DNA from: GCA-003244245 sp964250265
Lineage (GTDB): Bacteria > Actinomycetota > Actinomycetes > Mycobacteriales > Pseudonocardiaceae
NCBI GenBank assembly: GCA_964250265.1
Contig: CAXUFG010000009.1
Location: 1 to 44,467, forward strand
Length of the DNA stretch: 44,467 nt
Reading direction: 5' to 3'
Under the pieces are notes generated by a model. That model was not told where the DNA came from. It searched no databases and worked only from the letters and a program-made list of their open reading frames with translations. This document shows, piece after piece, positions 33,571 to 41,825 of this stretch (positions are counted from its first letter, which is position 1; the number at the start of each line of letters is the position of its first letter). Both the position numbers and the translations under genes were made by a program.

Positions 33571-33950
33571 TGGTGCTCGATGCGTCGGCTGTGGTCGAAT
33601 GGCTACTCGGGCTGCCGCTCGCAGCAGCGGTGGGCTCCCGGATCGCCGATCCCGACCAGACCCTGCACGCCCCCCACCTGCTGGGGATCGAGGTCGCGCA
33701 GGTCGTGCGGCGGTACGTGGCCCGCGGGGAGGTCACACCCGGACGTGGCGCTGAGGCGATCGCCGACCTGGCCGACCTCGACCTGGTCCACCACCCACAT
33801 GAACCGCTGCTGCCCGCGATCTGGCAGCTCCGGTCGAACCTCGCCGCCTACGTGGCACTGGCCGAGGCGCTCGAGGCGCCGTTGGTCACCCTCGATGGCC
33901 GCATCGCCGCCGCACCCGGGCACGCCGCGGTCGTCGACCTGGTCTGCTGA
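33570..33950 (+). CDS. VapC-like PIN-domain toxin, probably lacking one catalytic Asp
   Basis: A 126-residue PIN domain protein. VLDASAVVEWLL holds the first Asp (D4), LLGIEVAQVVRR the Glu, and APLVTLDGRIAAA the last acidic site. Family members carry LR-NLTAYDAAYVALAEAL in the fourth helix, with the third catalytic Asp in YDAAYVA. Here the text is LRSNLAAYVALAEAL: the four residues TAYD appear to be deleted with the frame kept. The ribonuclease would then be weak or dead. This is judged against the remembered pattern; the domain is otherwise complete and in tight coupling with its antitoxin. Confidence 0.82.
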   Translation: MVLDASAVVEWLLGLPLAAAVGSRIADPDQTLHAPHLLGIEVAQVVRRYVARGEVTPGRGAEAIADLADLDLVHHPHEPLLPAIWQLRSNLAAYVALAEALEAPLVTLDGRIAAAPGHAAVVDLVC

Positions 33951-33999
33951 CACCAAGACCGCCATCGGCGACCGCTATCCCAACCCTCACCGCCGCGGC

Positions 34000-34068
34000 A
34001 TGATGTATCACGGGATGCCTGGGATCCCTCTATCTGAGGACGACCTCCGAGCAAAGGAGGAGGCGTGA
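34000..34068 (+). CDS. Possible 22-codon leader overlapping the P450 start
   Basis: A short frame, MMYHGMPGIPLSEDDLRAKEEA, ends in a TGA that overlaps the P450 GTG (GTGA at 34065-34068). The P450's GGAGGAGG ribosome binding site lies inside its last codons. It may be a coupling leader or chance; no family is recognised. Confidence 0.25.
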   Translation: MMYHGMPGIPLSEDDLRAKEEA

Positions 34069-35426
34069 CCGTTACGACGTCGGCGGCGCACCGACCCCCA
34101 GTTGCCGACGGATCGTTGCTGCTGGGATCGGCGCAGCAGCTGCGCCGGGACGTGCTGGCGGCCGCTGAGCAGGCCTTCCGCCAGTACGGCGACGTTGTGG
34201 AGTTCCGGGCGGGGCCGCCCGGGATGCGGGTGAGCATGTACATGCTGTTCCATCCGGATGCCGCGCACCGGGTGCTGGCCGGCGCGCCGGGCAACTACCG
34301 CAAGGACAACATCTTCTATGGCGAGGTCCGGGGTGCGTTCGGTGATGGCCTGCTGACCAGCCAGGACGACGAGTGGCAACGGCAGAAGCGCTTCCTTCAA
34401 CCGCTGTTCACACCCCGCCGTGTCGACGGGTACGCCGAGGCAATGGGCGAGGAGGTCGAGGATCTGCTCACCGACTGGCATTCGCGCGCGCAACGCACGG
34501 TCGATCTGCACGAGGAGATGACAAGGCTGACGTTGCGGATCGTCGGCCGCATTCTGTTCGGAGATGACGTCAGCCGGGCGCTGCTCGCGGTGCGGCAGTC
34601 GTTCGAGCCGCTCGGTGAGGCGGTGCGCCGGCGGTCTTTCTCGCCGGTGCGGCTGCCGCGGAGCTGGCCCACGCCGATCAACCGGCGCCTGGCCACGGCA
34701 CAGAAGGTCCTCCATGGCGTGTGCGACGAGATCATCGCCCGTCGGCGCGCGGCCAGTGACCGCGGTACCGACCTGCTCGGCCTGTTGCTCGATGCGCGCG
34801 ACCAGGGCCACGCACTGTCCGATTCCGAGGTACGCGACCAGGTGCTCATCTTCCTGCTGGCCGGCCACGAAACCACCTCGACCGCGCTGACGTTCGCGCT
34901 GCACCTGCTCGGTCAGCACCCGGAACTGCAGGCCCAGATACGGGCCGAGGCCGACGCGCTCGGCGGGATGCCCACCGCGGCGGACGCGCCGGCGCTGGTG
35001 CAGACCACGATGGCGCTCAAGGAGGCGATGCGGCTCTACCCCTCGGCCCCGATGCTCGGCCGGCGGGCGGTCGCCGACGACGAGATCTGCGGCTACCGCA
35101 TCCCGGCCGGCTCCGATGTCGTGCTGGTGCCGTGGGTCATCCACCGGCATCCGCAGTTCTGGGAGGAGCCCACCCGATTCGCGCCGCAGCGCTTCACCGC
35201 TGAGCGGGACAAGGGCCGCCACCGGTACGCCTGGATGCCCTTCGGCGGTGGCCCGCGCGGCTGCATCGGCCAGCACTTCTCGATGCTCGAGGCGAGCATC
35301 GCCTTGGCCTCGCTCATCCGCGAGTTCGAGTTCGAGACACCGGCCGGCGAGCCCCGCTACACCAATCACATCACGCTGCGCCCGACCCACGCAGTGACAA
35401 GCCGGCTAACCGCGCGACGACACTAG
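34065..35426 (+). CDS. Cytochrome P450
   Basis: A 453-residue P450. Diagnostic sites are AGHETTST (266-273, the oxygen-activating I-helix threonine), the K-helix E320-A-M-R323, and the heme loop FGGGPRGCIG with the cysteine ligand C400. The sequence RYAWMPFGGGPRGCIGQHFSMLEA and the length are closer to CYP102/CYP4-like and terpene-type bacterial enzymes than to the shorter CYP105/107 group. No ferredoxin or reductase gene is beside it. The GTG start has a strong GGAGGAGG site four bases upstream. The end overlaps the convergent thiG stop by two bases. Substrate unknown. Confidence 0.92.
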   Translation: MTVTTSAAHRPPVADGSLLLGSAQQLRRDVLAAAEQAFRQYGDVVEFRAGPPGMRVSMYMLFHPDAAHRVLAGAPGNYRKDNIFYGEVRGAFGDGLLTSQDDEWQRQKRFLQPLFTPRRVDGYAEAMGEEVEDLLTDWHSRAQRTVDLHEEMTRLTLRIVGRILFGDDVSRALLAVRQSFEPLGEAVRRRSFSPVRLPRSWPTPINRRLATAQKVLHGVCDEIIARRRAASDRGTDLLGLLLDARDQGHALSDSEVRDQVLIFLLAGHETTSTALTFALHLLGQHPELQAQIRAEADALGGMPTAADAPALVQTTMALKEAMRLYPSAPMLGRRAVADDEICGYRIPAGSDVVLVPWVIHRHPQFWEEPTRFAPQRFTAERDKGRHRYAWMPFGGGPRGCIGQHFSMLEASIALASLIREFEFETPAGEPRYTNHITLRPTHAVTSRLTARRH

Positions 35427-36190
35427 CGTTGCTCACGGGCTGGGCTGGAGGCTTGGGCCCAGAAGCGTTGCGGGATCCGGCCGGCCAGGCGGGCGTGACG
35501 GCCGGCCTGCACGGCCAGGCGCATCGCTTCGGCCATCCTGGGTGGATCCTCGGCGCGGGTCACCGCGGTGGCCAGCAGCACCGCGTCGCAGCCCAGCTCC
35601 ATCGCCTGGGCCGCCTCCGATGCGGTGCCGATACCGGCATCGAGGATGACCGGCACCGGGGCCTGGGCCACGATCATTTCGATGTTGTGCGGGTTGCGGA
35701 TACCCAATCCGGTGCCGATCGGTGCACCCAGCGGCATCACCGCGGCGCATCCCACGTCGGCGAGCCGGCGGGCCAGCACCGGGTCGTCGTTGGTGTAGGG
35801 CAGCACCGTGAAGCCGCCCTCGACGAGCTGCTCCGCGGCGTCGGGCAGCTCGATCGGATCGGGCAGCAAGGTGCGGTCATCGGCGATGACCTCCAGCTTG
35901 ACCCAGGACGTGCCCAGCGCCTCGCGTCCCAGCTGGGCGGTGAGCACCGCCTCCGCGGCGCTGCAGCAGCCTGCGGTGTTGGGCAGTGGCTCGATCCCGT
36001 GCCGCCGCAACACATCGAGGACACCGGTTCGGGCACCGGTGTCCATCCGGCGGATCGCGACCGTGGTGAGCTCGGTCTGCGCCGCGAGCAGCGCCCGCTC
36101 CAGGACGGCAAGATTATCGGCACCCCCGGTTCCCAGGATCAGCCTTGAGCCGAACTCCCGCCCGGCGATCACGAGTGGATCGTCTGCCAT
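35423..36190 (-). CDS. thiG: Thiazole synthase ThiG
   Basis: A 255-residue (beta/alpha)8 enzyme that makes the thiazole phosphate of thiamine from 1-deoxyxylulose phosphate, the glycine imine supplied by ThiO, and the ThiS thiocarboxylate. Seen: LIIGGREF-like start (VIAGREFGSRLILGTGG), TVAIRRMD, LPNTAGCCSAAEAV, SWVKLEVIADDRTLLPD with the Schiff-base lysine, PLGAPIGTGLGIRNP and PVILDAGIGTASEAAQAMELGCDAVLLATAV, all conserved in the family. The ATG at 36190 lies five bases after the thiS stop. Confidence 0.96.
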   Translation of the reverse strand: MADDPLVIAGREFGSRLILGTGGADNLAVLERALLAAQTELTTVAIRRMDTGARTGVLDVLRRHGIEPLPNTAGCCSAAEAVLTAQLGREALGTSWVKLEVIADDRTLLPDPIELPDAAEQLVEGGFTVLPYTNDDPVLARRLADVGCAAVMPLGAPIGTGLGIRNPHNIEMIVAQAPVPVILDAGIGTASEAAQAMELGCDAVLLATAVTRAEDPPRMAEAMRLAVQAGRHARLAGRIPQRFWAQASSPAREQR

Positions 36191-36195
36191 CTGTG

Positions 36196-36396
36196 TCAGC
36201 CTCCCTGCACCGCGGTGACCACGTCCACCGATGCGCCGTCTCGCAGTGTCGTGCCGGGCCAGGACGCCCGGGGGACCACCGAGCCATCCAGGGCCACCGC
36301 GACACCGCTGGACGGCGCGCCGAGTTGCTCGAGCACGTCGGCCAATGTGGCGCCGCAGGGCAACTCCCACCGTTTCCCGTTCACCGTCACGGTCAT
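36196..36396 (-). CDS. thiS: Sulfur carrier protein ThiS
   Basis: A 66-residue beta-grasp protein: MTVTVNGKRWELPCGATLADVL, VAVALDGSVVPRASW, VDVVTAVQGG. The terminal Gly-Gly is adenylated and thiocarboxylated to carry sulfur to ThiG. It overlaps the thiO stop by ATGA (36393-36396). Confidence 0.95.
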   Translation of the reverse strand: MTVTVNGKRWELPCGATLADVLEQLGAPSSGVAVALDGSVVPRASWPGTTLRDGASVDVVTAVQGG

Positions 36397-37478
36397 GGCG
36401 GGCTCGCCGCACCACTGACGAGGCGGGCTGGCGTCGCCGGCCTGGCTTCTGCTGGCACAACCCCACCGCGCAGGAGCGCGAGTATCGCCTCAGCGGTCAG
36501 TGGTGCCAGCAGGATCCCGTGGCGATGGTGACCGGTCGCGACGAGCAGTCCGGGCTCGAGCTCCCCGATCACCGGCAGGTTGTCCGGGCTGCCCGGGCGC
36601 AATCCCGCCGCTGCTTCTTCCACGGTGTACTCCGCGATCGCGGGCAGCACACGCTCACCGTCGGTGAGCAACCCCCGGATCCCACCGGCCGTGACGTCGG
36701 TGTCGAACCCGGTCTCGCGTTGGGTCGCCCCGAGCACGACCCGCCCGCCGTCGCGGGGCACCAGATAGCTTGCGCGCCCGCCCACGATCGCCCGGACCGA
36801 CCGTGATGGCGGAGCCAGCGTGCCCGGCCGGCACCGCAGCCGCAGGATCTCCCCCTTCACTGGTCGGATCGCGCGAGCCAGCGCGGGGTGCAGCGCAGCG
36901 CTGTGCACACCTGCGGCCAGCACCACCACATCCGCGCTCGGCAGCTGAGTACAGCGCCGGCTCTGAAATGCCACCCCGGCCCGGCGGCACGCCACCAGCA
37001 GCGCGTCGAGCAGCACCCGGTTATCTACCGACAAGTCTCCAGGAACGGACAAGGCCCGGCATACCTGCGGACCCAGCGACGGCTCGGCTCGGCGCGCCTC
37101 CCGGCCGGAGAGCACCTCCACGGGCCGTCCTGTTCGGGACAGCTGCTCGGCGATCCGGTCCAGTTCGGCGCGGTCGCCGGGATCCAGCGCCACAACGAGT
37201 GTTCCGCCGGTCCGTAGCCTGGGATCGGTGCCCGCGGTCGCCAGTTCGGCGGCGAAATCCGGCCAGCGCCGCAACGAAGCCTCCCCCAGCGCAAACACCT
37301 CCGGTTCCACCGGAACCGACTCGCTGACCGGAGCGAGCATCCCGGCGGCAACGCGGGAGGCACCCGATCCCGGCGCGGGGTCGTAGACGGTCACCGCGAA
37401 CCCCGCGCGCGCCGCGCGCCAGGCGCAGCTCAAACCGATGACTCCACCGCCGACCACGACAACACCGCTACTCACCAA
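36393..37478 (-). CDS. thiO: Glycine oxidase ThiO
   Basis: A 361-residue DAO-family flavoenzyme that oxidises glycine to the imine used for the thiazole ring. The FAD site is VVVVGGGVIGLSCAWRAARAGFAVTVYD (residues 5-32); GSGASRVAAGMLAP (~37-50) is the ThiO signature, and YLVPRDGGRVVLGATQRETGFD and LRPGSPDNLPVIGEL are in the catalytic half. The start is uncertain: a TTG at 37478 has nine bases to the GGGAG site (37488-37492), a GTG at 37475 has twelve. The ribosome binding site lies in the 3' strand of the TPP riboswitch, so translation is probably shut off by TPP. Confidence 0.94.
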   Translation of the reverse strand: MVSSGVVVVGGGVIGLSCAWRAARAGFAVTVYDPAPGSGASRVAAGMLAPVSESVPVEPEVFALGEASLRRWPDFAAELATAGTDPRLRTGGTLVVALDPGDRAELDRIAEQLSRTGRPVEVLSGREARRAEPSLGPQVCRALSVPGDLSVDNRVLLDALLVACRRAGVAFQSRRCTQLPSADVVVLAAGVHSAALHPALARAIRPVKGEILRLRCRPGTLAPPSRSVRAIVGGRASYLVPRDGGRVVLGATQRETGFDTDVTAGGIRGLLTDGERVLPAIAEYTVEEAAAGLRPGSPDNLPVIGELEPGLLVATGHHRHGILLAPLTAEAILALLRGGVVPAEARPATPARLVSGAASPP

Positions 37479-37487
37479 GCCATCACG

Positions 37488-37578
37488 CTCCCTGCGCCGG
37501 CATGACCCGGATCAGGTTCGACGGTCGGAGTCGCCATGACTCCCTCTCAGCCCGGTGCGGCCCGGGCTCCCGTGCGGA
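37488..37578 (-). ncRNA. TPP riboswitch (THI element)
   Basis: On the minus strand the conserved CTGAGAGGG is at 37542-37550, the GAACCTGATC-CGGGTCATGCCGGCG region at 37494-37519, and GCAGGGAG closes the element next to the thiO start. The 5' strand GGGAGCCCG pairs with the 3' side. Because GGGAG is both closing helix and ribosome binding site, TPP binding should block thiO translation. Confidence 0.93.
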
Positions 37579-37613
37579 CCACCTCCCACCGTACCTCGAT
37601 ACCGTCTCCCGAC

Positions 37614-38270
37614 ATGGACGGCGAGCAGATCCGGTCCCGGCTGGCCGACGCCCGGCTGTACCTGTGCACCGACGCCCGGACTGACCGAGGCGATCTCGCT
37701 AGGTTCACCGACGCAGTGCTAGCCGGCGGCGTGGACATCATCCAGCTCAGAGACAAAACCCTGGAAGCGCGCCCCGAGCTCGTCGCCCTGGAGGTGCTCG
37801 CCGACGCCTGCTCTCGGCACGGTGCCCTGCTGGCGGTGAATGACCGGGCCGACGTCGCGCTGGCCGGCGGCGCGCAGGTGCTCCACCTGGGCCAGGATGA
37901 TCTGCCGGTGAGCTGGGCTCGCCGGATACTCGGCGAGGAGGTGGTGATCGGCCGTTCCACGCGTGATCCCGGGCAAGCGGCCGGCGCTGCGATCCAGCCG
38001 GGGGTGGACTATTTCTGTACCGGCCCCTGTTGGCCCACCCCGACCAAGCCTGGCCGTCGCGCCGCTGGGCTGGAGCTCATCCGCAGCACGGCGGCATCGG
38101 AGCCGGCCCGCCCGTGGTTCGCCATCGGAGGCATCGAGAACCTGGAACGGCTGGAAGAAGTGCTGCGGGCCGGTGCGGACCGAGTAGTCGTGGTGCGGGC
38201 GATCACCGAGGCCGCCGACCCCCAGTCGGCAGCCGCCATGTTCGCGCAGCGCCTGCGACCCTCGCGCTAG
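37614..38270 (+). CDS. thiE: Thiamine phosphate synthase ThiE
   Basis: A 218-residue TIM-barrel enzyme joining HMP pyrophosphate and thiazole phosphate to thiamine phosphate. Seen: LYLCTDARTDRGDLARF, GVDIIQLRDKTLEARPEL (residues ~40-57), LAVNDRADVALAGGAQVLHLGQDDLP, GRSTRDPGQA, VDYFCTGPCWPTPTKPGRRAAGLEL and WFAIGGIENLERLEEVLRAGADRVVVVRAI. GPCWPTPTK replaces the common GPIFPTxTK. The ATG at 37614 lies 36 bases from the riboswitch on the other strand; thiE itself carries no THI element. Confidence 0.95.
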   Translation: MDGEQIRSRLADARLYLCTDARTDRGDLARFTDAVLAGGVDIIQLRDKTLEARPELVALEVLADACSRHGALLAVNDRADVALAGGAQVLHLGQDDLPVSWARRILGEEVVIGRSTRDPGQAAGAAIQPGVDYFCTGPCWPTPTKPGRRAAGLELIRSTAASEPARPWFAIGGIENLERLEEVLRAGADRVVVVRAITEAADPQSAAAMFAQRLRPSR

Positions 38271-38304
38271 CGCTTCGCGGCGTCACAGTCCTCGCGCTAG
38301 CGCT
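38261..38304. repeat. 14-bp direct repeat over both stop codons
   Basis: CTCGCGCTAGCGCT occurs at 38261-38274 and 38291-38304, 30 bases apart. Each has the palindrome GCGCTAGCGC, and the TAG/CTA inside is the stop of thiE (first copy) and of the convergent S1 protease (second copy). It may form paired bidirectional terminators. Confidence 0.5.
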
Positions 38305-39256
38305 CATCCCTGGTCTCCCGGCCGGTCAGAAGGGTCAGCCCGTAGGTGGCCAGCACCTCCCCAATCGGCTGGAAGTAGGACTTGCCACCGAGCAGGCAAC
38401 CTCCCGACCCGCCGGAGAGCGTGCCCTGCGCCTGATTCCCGCTCATGAAGGGACCGCCGGAGTCGCCGGCCTCGGCACAGACACTGGTTCTGGTGAGCCC
38501 GTTCACGACGTTGCCGTCGCCGTAGTTCACGGTCTCACCGACGGCCTCCACCCGGCCGCAGTGGTAGCCGCTGGTAGACCCGGACAGGCATACCCGGTCT
38601 CCCAACTTTGCCGGAGTGATACCCGCCACGGTGACGTAGCCGCTGTCGGTATCGACCGCGTTGGTTTGCTCCCAGCTCGACGACGCCACCTCGACCAGCC
38701 CGAAATCGTGACCAGGGAACGAGGCCTTGGCCGCTGGGCCGATGGGTTTGCCGTCCGGTCCTGACCAGGTGCCGCCCAGCTTGGTGCAGTGCCCCGCCGT
38801 GATGAGGTAACGGGTGCGGCCTGAGATGGCGTTGAAACCGACCGAGCAGCGGCCACCCTCACTGGTGGTGATCGTGTCGCCGCCGTGCAGGTCTGCCAGC
38901 GTGGCCGGGCGGGCGGCGACGTGCTGGATACGAACCCCGGGCTGACCGGCGGTGAAGGCTCTGGCGGCGGCGTCATCAGTGGCCGAGACGACGACGGAGT
39001 TGGTGGCCGGGTCGACGTACCAGCTGGTCACCGAGTTCGGGACGCGCTGCGACCGCGAATCCAGCACAGACATCACGGCGGTCAGCATCGGCAGGTCCGG
39101 GAACGCCGCCGGGTGTGCGGTGGTAACCGGCCCCGAAGTAGGAGCAGCCGCAGCGGAGGCAGGTAGCGCGATTCCCACGCTGAGGAGTAGGCCCAGGGCA
39201 GCAACGAGTGAGCGAGGGCGGCTTCCGGGGAGCACGAATCGAGTCCTCTCGTTCAA
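38297..39256 (-). CDS. Secreted S1 serine protease (streptogrisin-like)
   Basis: A 319-residue preproprotease. A signal peptide with hydrophobic core LVAALGLLLSVGIALPASAAAA ends near residue 38. A pro-region (about 40-125) follows. The trypsin-fold domain has GGRCSVGFNAISGRTRYLITAGHC (catalytic His), GHDFGLVEV (Asp) and SVCAEAGDSGGPFMSG (Ser), with paired cysteines. It is like chymotrypsin-type alpha-lytic or streptogrisin enzymes. Expected to act outside the cell after self-removal of the pro-region. Single gene convergent with thiE. Confidence 0.92.
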   Translation of the reverse strand: MNERTRFVLPGSRPRSLVAALGLLLSVGIALPASAAAAPTSGPVTTAHPAAFPDLPMLTAVMSVLDSRSQRVPNSVTSWYVDPATNSVVVSATDDAAARAFTAGQPGVRIQHVAARPATLADLHGGDTITTSEGGRCSVGFNAISGRTRYLITAGHCTKLGGTWSGPDGKPIGPAAKASFPGHDFGLVEVASSSWEQTNAVDTDSGYVTVAGITPAKLGDRVCLSGSTSGYHCGRVEAVGETVNYGDGNVVNGLTRTSVCAEAGDSGGPFMSGNQAQGTLSGGSGGCLLGGKSYFQPIGEVLATYGLTLLTGRETRDER

Positions 39257-39396
39257 GGGCCAATCCTCATCGGTCCCCGACGGTAGCTCTACGCTACGGA
39301 ACAGTTACTCACTGGTGAAGGCACCAATCGGTGAGACATGATAACCCATACGGTGGGTGTTGGGGTCACTACTCGTAGTGCGCGATCGGTTCACCG

Positions 39397-40035
39397 TCAG
39401 GACCGCCGCACTGTACGCAGGCCTGGATGGTCGGCTGGCAGCACCCGGACCAGCACCGCCCCGCTCACCGCGACGCAGGCCGCTACGAGTGGCCAGCTCA
39501 GCGCGACCCGGGCGACGGCGAGCGCAACCACGGATCCCACTGCCCACAATGGGGTGAATACCGCGATCCGGATCAGGTACTGCCCCACCCACACCCAGGA
39601 GGCCAGGCAGTAGGCCCGGAGCAGAGCCGGATCGCGCCGCCAGGCGGTGCGCTGGCCCAGCGCCCCACCCACGATCACGCCGAGCAGTGGCCAGCGGATC
39701 AGCACGCTGAGTGCCCACACCAACGCGCTGACGACGTTGGACAGCAATTGGGCAAGGAAGAAGTCGGCAGCACGGCCGGTATACAGCGCGATCAGTGCCG
39801 CCGCCGAAACCCCGAGCAGGCCCAGCAAGGCGGCGAGCGGGCGGTCGCCGCGGTACCAGCGCAGGCTGGCCACCGCGGCCCCGGTGACCATCGCGGCACC
39901 GGCACCCCAGCTCAGCGAATGACCCGACATCAGCCAGCCGAGCACGAAGGCCACCGCGGGCGCGGTGGCGTCCAGGGCCGCCCGCCGGCCACCGAGCAGT
40001 GCCGTCAGCGGCTCAGCGGGATCCGGGCGCGACAC
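39397..40035 (-). CDS. DUF3159 family membrane protein
   Basis: A 212-residue protein with about six membrane segments; it starts at a GTG at 40035. Typical marks of DUF3159: LLGGRRAALDATAPAVAFVLGWL, ASLRWYRGDRPLAALLGLLGVSAAALIALYTGRAADFFLAQLLSNV, PLLGVIVG and AYCLASWVWVGQYLIRIAVFTPLW. Function is unknown; in actinobacteria it often lies near cell-wall or DUF3710 genes. A weak nested hairpin at 39308-39335 downstream may end its transcript. Confidence 0.85.
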   Translation of the reverse strand: MSRPDPAEPLTALLGGRRAALDATAPAVAFVLGWLMSGHSLSWGAGAAMVTGAAVASLRWYRGDRPLAALLGLLGVSAAALIALYTGRAADFFLAQLLSNVVSALVWALSVLIRWPLLGVIVGGALGQRTAWRRDPALLRAYCLASWVWVGQYLIRIAVFTPLWAVGSVVALAVARVALSWPLVAACVAVSGAVLVRVLPADHPGLRTVRRS

Positions 40036-40083
40036 GCACTCCAGGGTGCCCGATCACCTCGCGCACGGCCGAGGGCGGGAGGG

Positions 40084-40554
40084 TTAGCGCGCTCCGGCGG
40101 TCGCGTCGGGGTGGACTGCATCCCGCACGATGTGCAGCGCGGCAGTGAGAGCCCCGAGCTGCTCAGGGGTCAACAGACCGGTGAACCAGCGCTCGATGGT
40201 CTCCACGATGTCCGGCGCATCAGCGGCGAGCCTCTGGGCGCCGGCGTCGGTGAGGACGGCGAAACAGCTGCGGCGATCCGCTGAGCACCGGGTACGGCAG
40301 ATCAGTCCGGCGCGTTGCAGCCGGTCCACGATCCGGGTGATGCCGCTGGTCGACATCGACGTCTGGGCGGCGAGGTCGCTCATCCGCAGCTGCCGCCCGG
40401 GCGAGCGGGCGAGCCGGACCAGCGTGTCGAAGTCGCTGCCGGACAACCCGTGTGCGGCATGCACCGGATCGAGGCAGGCGATCAAACCTTGGTAGGCCTC
40501 GATCAACAGGCCCATCGCGGTCAACCGTGGGTCATCAAGCGGGTCCGGCGTCAT
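40084..40554 (-). CDS. MarR-family regulator
   Basis: A 156-residue winged-helix regulator: SGSDFDTLVRLARSPGRQLRMSDLA, then STSGITRIVDRLQRAGLICRTRCSADRRSCFAVLTDAGAQRL (recognition helix and wing, residues ~68-109). Divergent from the DoxX-like gene, with a 31-bp palindrome in the shared region. Most likely represses both genes until a phenolic or oxidant signal appears. Confidence 0.9.
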   Translation of the reverse strand: MTPDPLDDPRLTAMGLLIEAYQGLIACLDPVHAAHGLSGSDFDTLVRLARSPGRQLRMSDLAAQTSMSTSGITRIVDRLQRAGLICRTRCSADRRSCFAVLTDAGAQRLAADAPDIVETIERWFTGLLTPEQLGALTAALHIVRDAVHPDATAGAR

Positions 40555-40573
40555 GATCTGACTCTACCCAAAT

Positions 40574-40604
40574 ACTTGACATGAGGAATATCCCCATGGC
40601 AAGT
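40574..40604. promoter_or_regulatory. 31-bp MarR-type palindrome overlapping a TTGACA box
   Basis: ACTTG-a-CATG-a-GG is mirrored by CC-cCATG-g-CAAGT around an AATAT centre (40587-40591). A TTGACA -35 box (40576-40581) lies in the left arm, so binding would block the promoter of the DoxX-like gene. Confidence 0.7.
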
Positions 40605-40665
40605 CACAGTTGCACCGACAGAAGTCCTCGCAGCAAGCAAATGACGTGAAGAGAGGTAGATGATC

Positions 40666-41070
40666 ATGAGTCAGCAGATCAGCACGACCCCGACCCACAC
40701 CCACCACCGCGCAGCGAACATCGCCCTGTGGGTGCTGCAGGTCCTCACCGCACTCGCCATCCTCGGCGCCGGGTGGTCCACCCTCACCGGCGCGGCGCAG
40801 GCAACGGCGGTCTTCGAGACGCTCGGCGCCGGCGACTGGTTCCGTTACCTGACCGGCGCCCTCCAGGTGGCCGGAGCCCTCGGTCTGCTCATCCCACGGC
40901 TGGCCGGCCTATCGGCGCTGGCCCTGGCCGGTCTGTGGCTGGGCGCGATCGCCACCCACCTGTTCCTCATTGGCGGGAACCCGGCTGCCGCGGTGGTGTT
41001 CTTCATCCTCAGCGCGGCCATCGCATGGGGCCGGCGGGACCGCATCCGCGACCTGCTGCCGGGTCGGTGA
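40666..41070 (+). CDS. DoxX-like membrane protein
   Basis: A 134-residue protein with four hydrophobic segments: NIALWVLQVLTALAILGAGWSTL, the WFRYLTGALQVAGALGLLIPR signature, LAGLWLGAIATHLFLIGG and AVVFFILSAAIAW. This is the DoxX family, linked to redox stress and quinone or thiosulfate systems. I prefer the second ATG (40666), which lies nine bases after GAGAGG; the first at 40660 is only three bases from it. Controlled by the divergent MarR in all likelihood. Confidence 0.88.
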   Translation: MSQQISTTPTHTHHRAANIALWVLQVLTALAILGAGWSTLTGAAQATAVFETLGAGDWFRYLTGALQVAGALGLLIPRLAGLSALALAGLWLGAIATHLFLIGGNPAAAVVFFILSAAIAWGRRDRIRDLLPGR

Positions 41071-41151
41071 GCATCAGCACGGCTCGATCGGCACAGCACT
41101 CCTTCCGAGTCGCCGGACGTCACCGCGGTGTGGCTGACCTTGAGTGGCTGG

Positions 41152-41580
41152 TCAAGAACCGAGCCGGGCGACCCTGACGTCTGGGAAGCGGTCGAAATCA
41201 CGGTCGTTGGATAGCACCGTGTCGACACCGTGCTCACGGCACAGAGCCACGATGACCGCGTCGGTGACCAGCCCACCCCGCACCTGACCTTCGTCGAGAA
41301 TCGTCCTGAGCAGGTCCCAATGCCGCAAACCCGGTGCGAGAACACGGACGGTTGGGCTGGCCAGTAGCTGGTCGATGAACTCGACTGCCTGGCCGATCGG
41401 GGTTGGCGGGTCGAAGATCGGCTGGGTGACGATGCGGATGAATCCCCAGGCGGCCATCACCGGCAGCCCCCACGGGACAGCTCCCTCCGCGAGCCCGGCC
41501 AACCGGGTCCGCGCGAGGGCATGCAGCGGCAGCTCGGCGCGATTGGCGTAGATAAGTACATTCGTATCGACGGCAATCAC
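41152..41580 (-). CDS. VapC-family PIN-domain toxin
   Basis: A 142-residue PIN domain ribonuclease with all expected acidic sites: IAVDTNVLIYA (D4), the helix WGFIRIVTQ region, GGLVTDAVIVALCREHGVDTVLSNDRDFDRFP with two Asp groups. The TDA...SNDRDF pattern is typical of VapC. Its GTG overlaps the antitoxin stop by GTGA (41577-41580). Unlike the other VapC here, no residues seem missing. Confidence 0.9.
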   Translation of the reverse strand: MIAVDTNVLIYANRAELPLHALARTRLAGLAEGAVPWGLPVMAAWGFIRIVTQPIFDPPTPIGQAVEFIDQLLASPTVRVLAPGLRHWDLLRTILDEGQVRGGLVTDAVIVALCREHGVDTVLSNDRDFDRFPDVRVARLGS

Positions 41581-41825
41581 ACCGGCCGCCGCCGCTCCGC
41601 GCGGTCGAGGTACTCCTCAAGCGCGGCGTTGCTGTCGATGTCAACGGTTGGCATCCGCCTACCCTGGGTGACCGGGAGAGTGAGCCGAAACTCAGCCGGC
41701 GTAGATTCTGCAAGTGTCCTGCGTAGGGCATCGGAGATCAGAGCGGTCAGCGTCACACCCAGCTGCCGGGCGCGTTCCCGGGTGGCCTGCATTAGGGCGT
41801 CGTCGAGGTTGAGCGTGGTCTTCAC
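41577..41825 (-). CDS. VapB-like ribbon-helix-helix antitoxin
   Basis: An 82-residue protein: MKTTLNLDDALMQATRERARQLG, then VTLTALISDALRRTLAE form a ribbon-helix-helix, and the tail ALEEYLDRAERRRPV would block the toxin. It starts at a GTG at 41825. Confidence 0.86.
   Translation of the reverse strand: MKTTLNLDDALMQATRERARQLGVTLTALISDALRRTLAESTPAEFRLTLPVTQGRRMPTVDIDSNAALEEYLDRAERRRPV

Noticed and set aside
34008..35390. A 460-codon open frame antisense to the cytochrome P450
   Set aside because: The P450 has all family motifs; the opposite frame is His/Arg-rich and matches nothing, a usual effect of high GC.
38261..38304. Attachment-site duplication of a mobile element
   Set aside because: No integrase or tRNA is near and the copies are only 30 bases apart.
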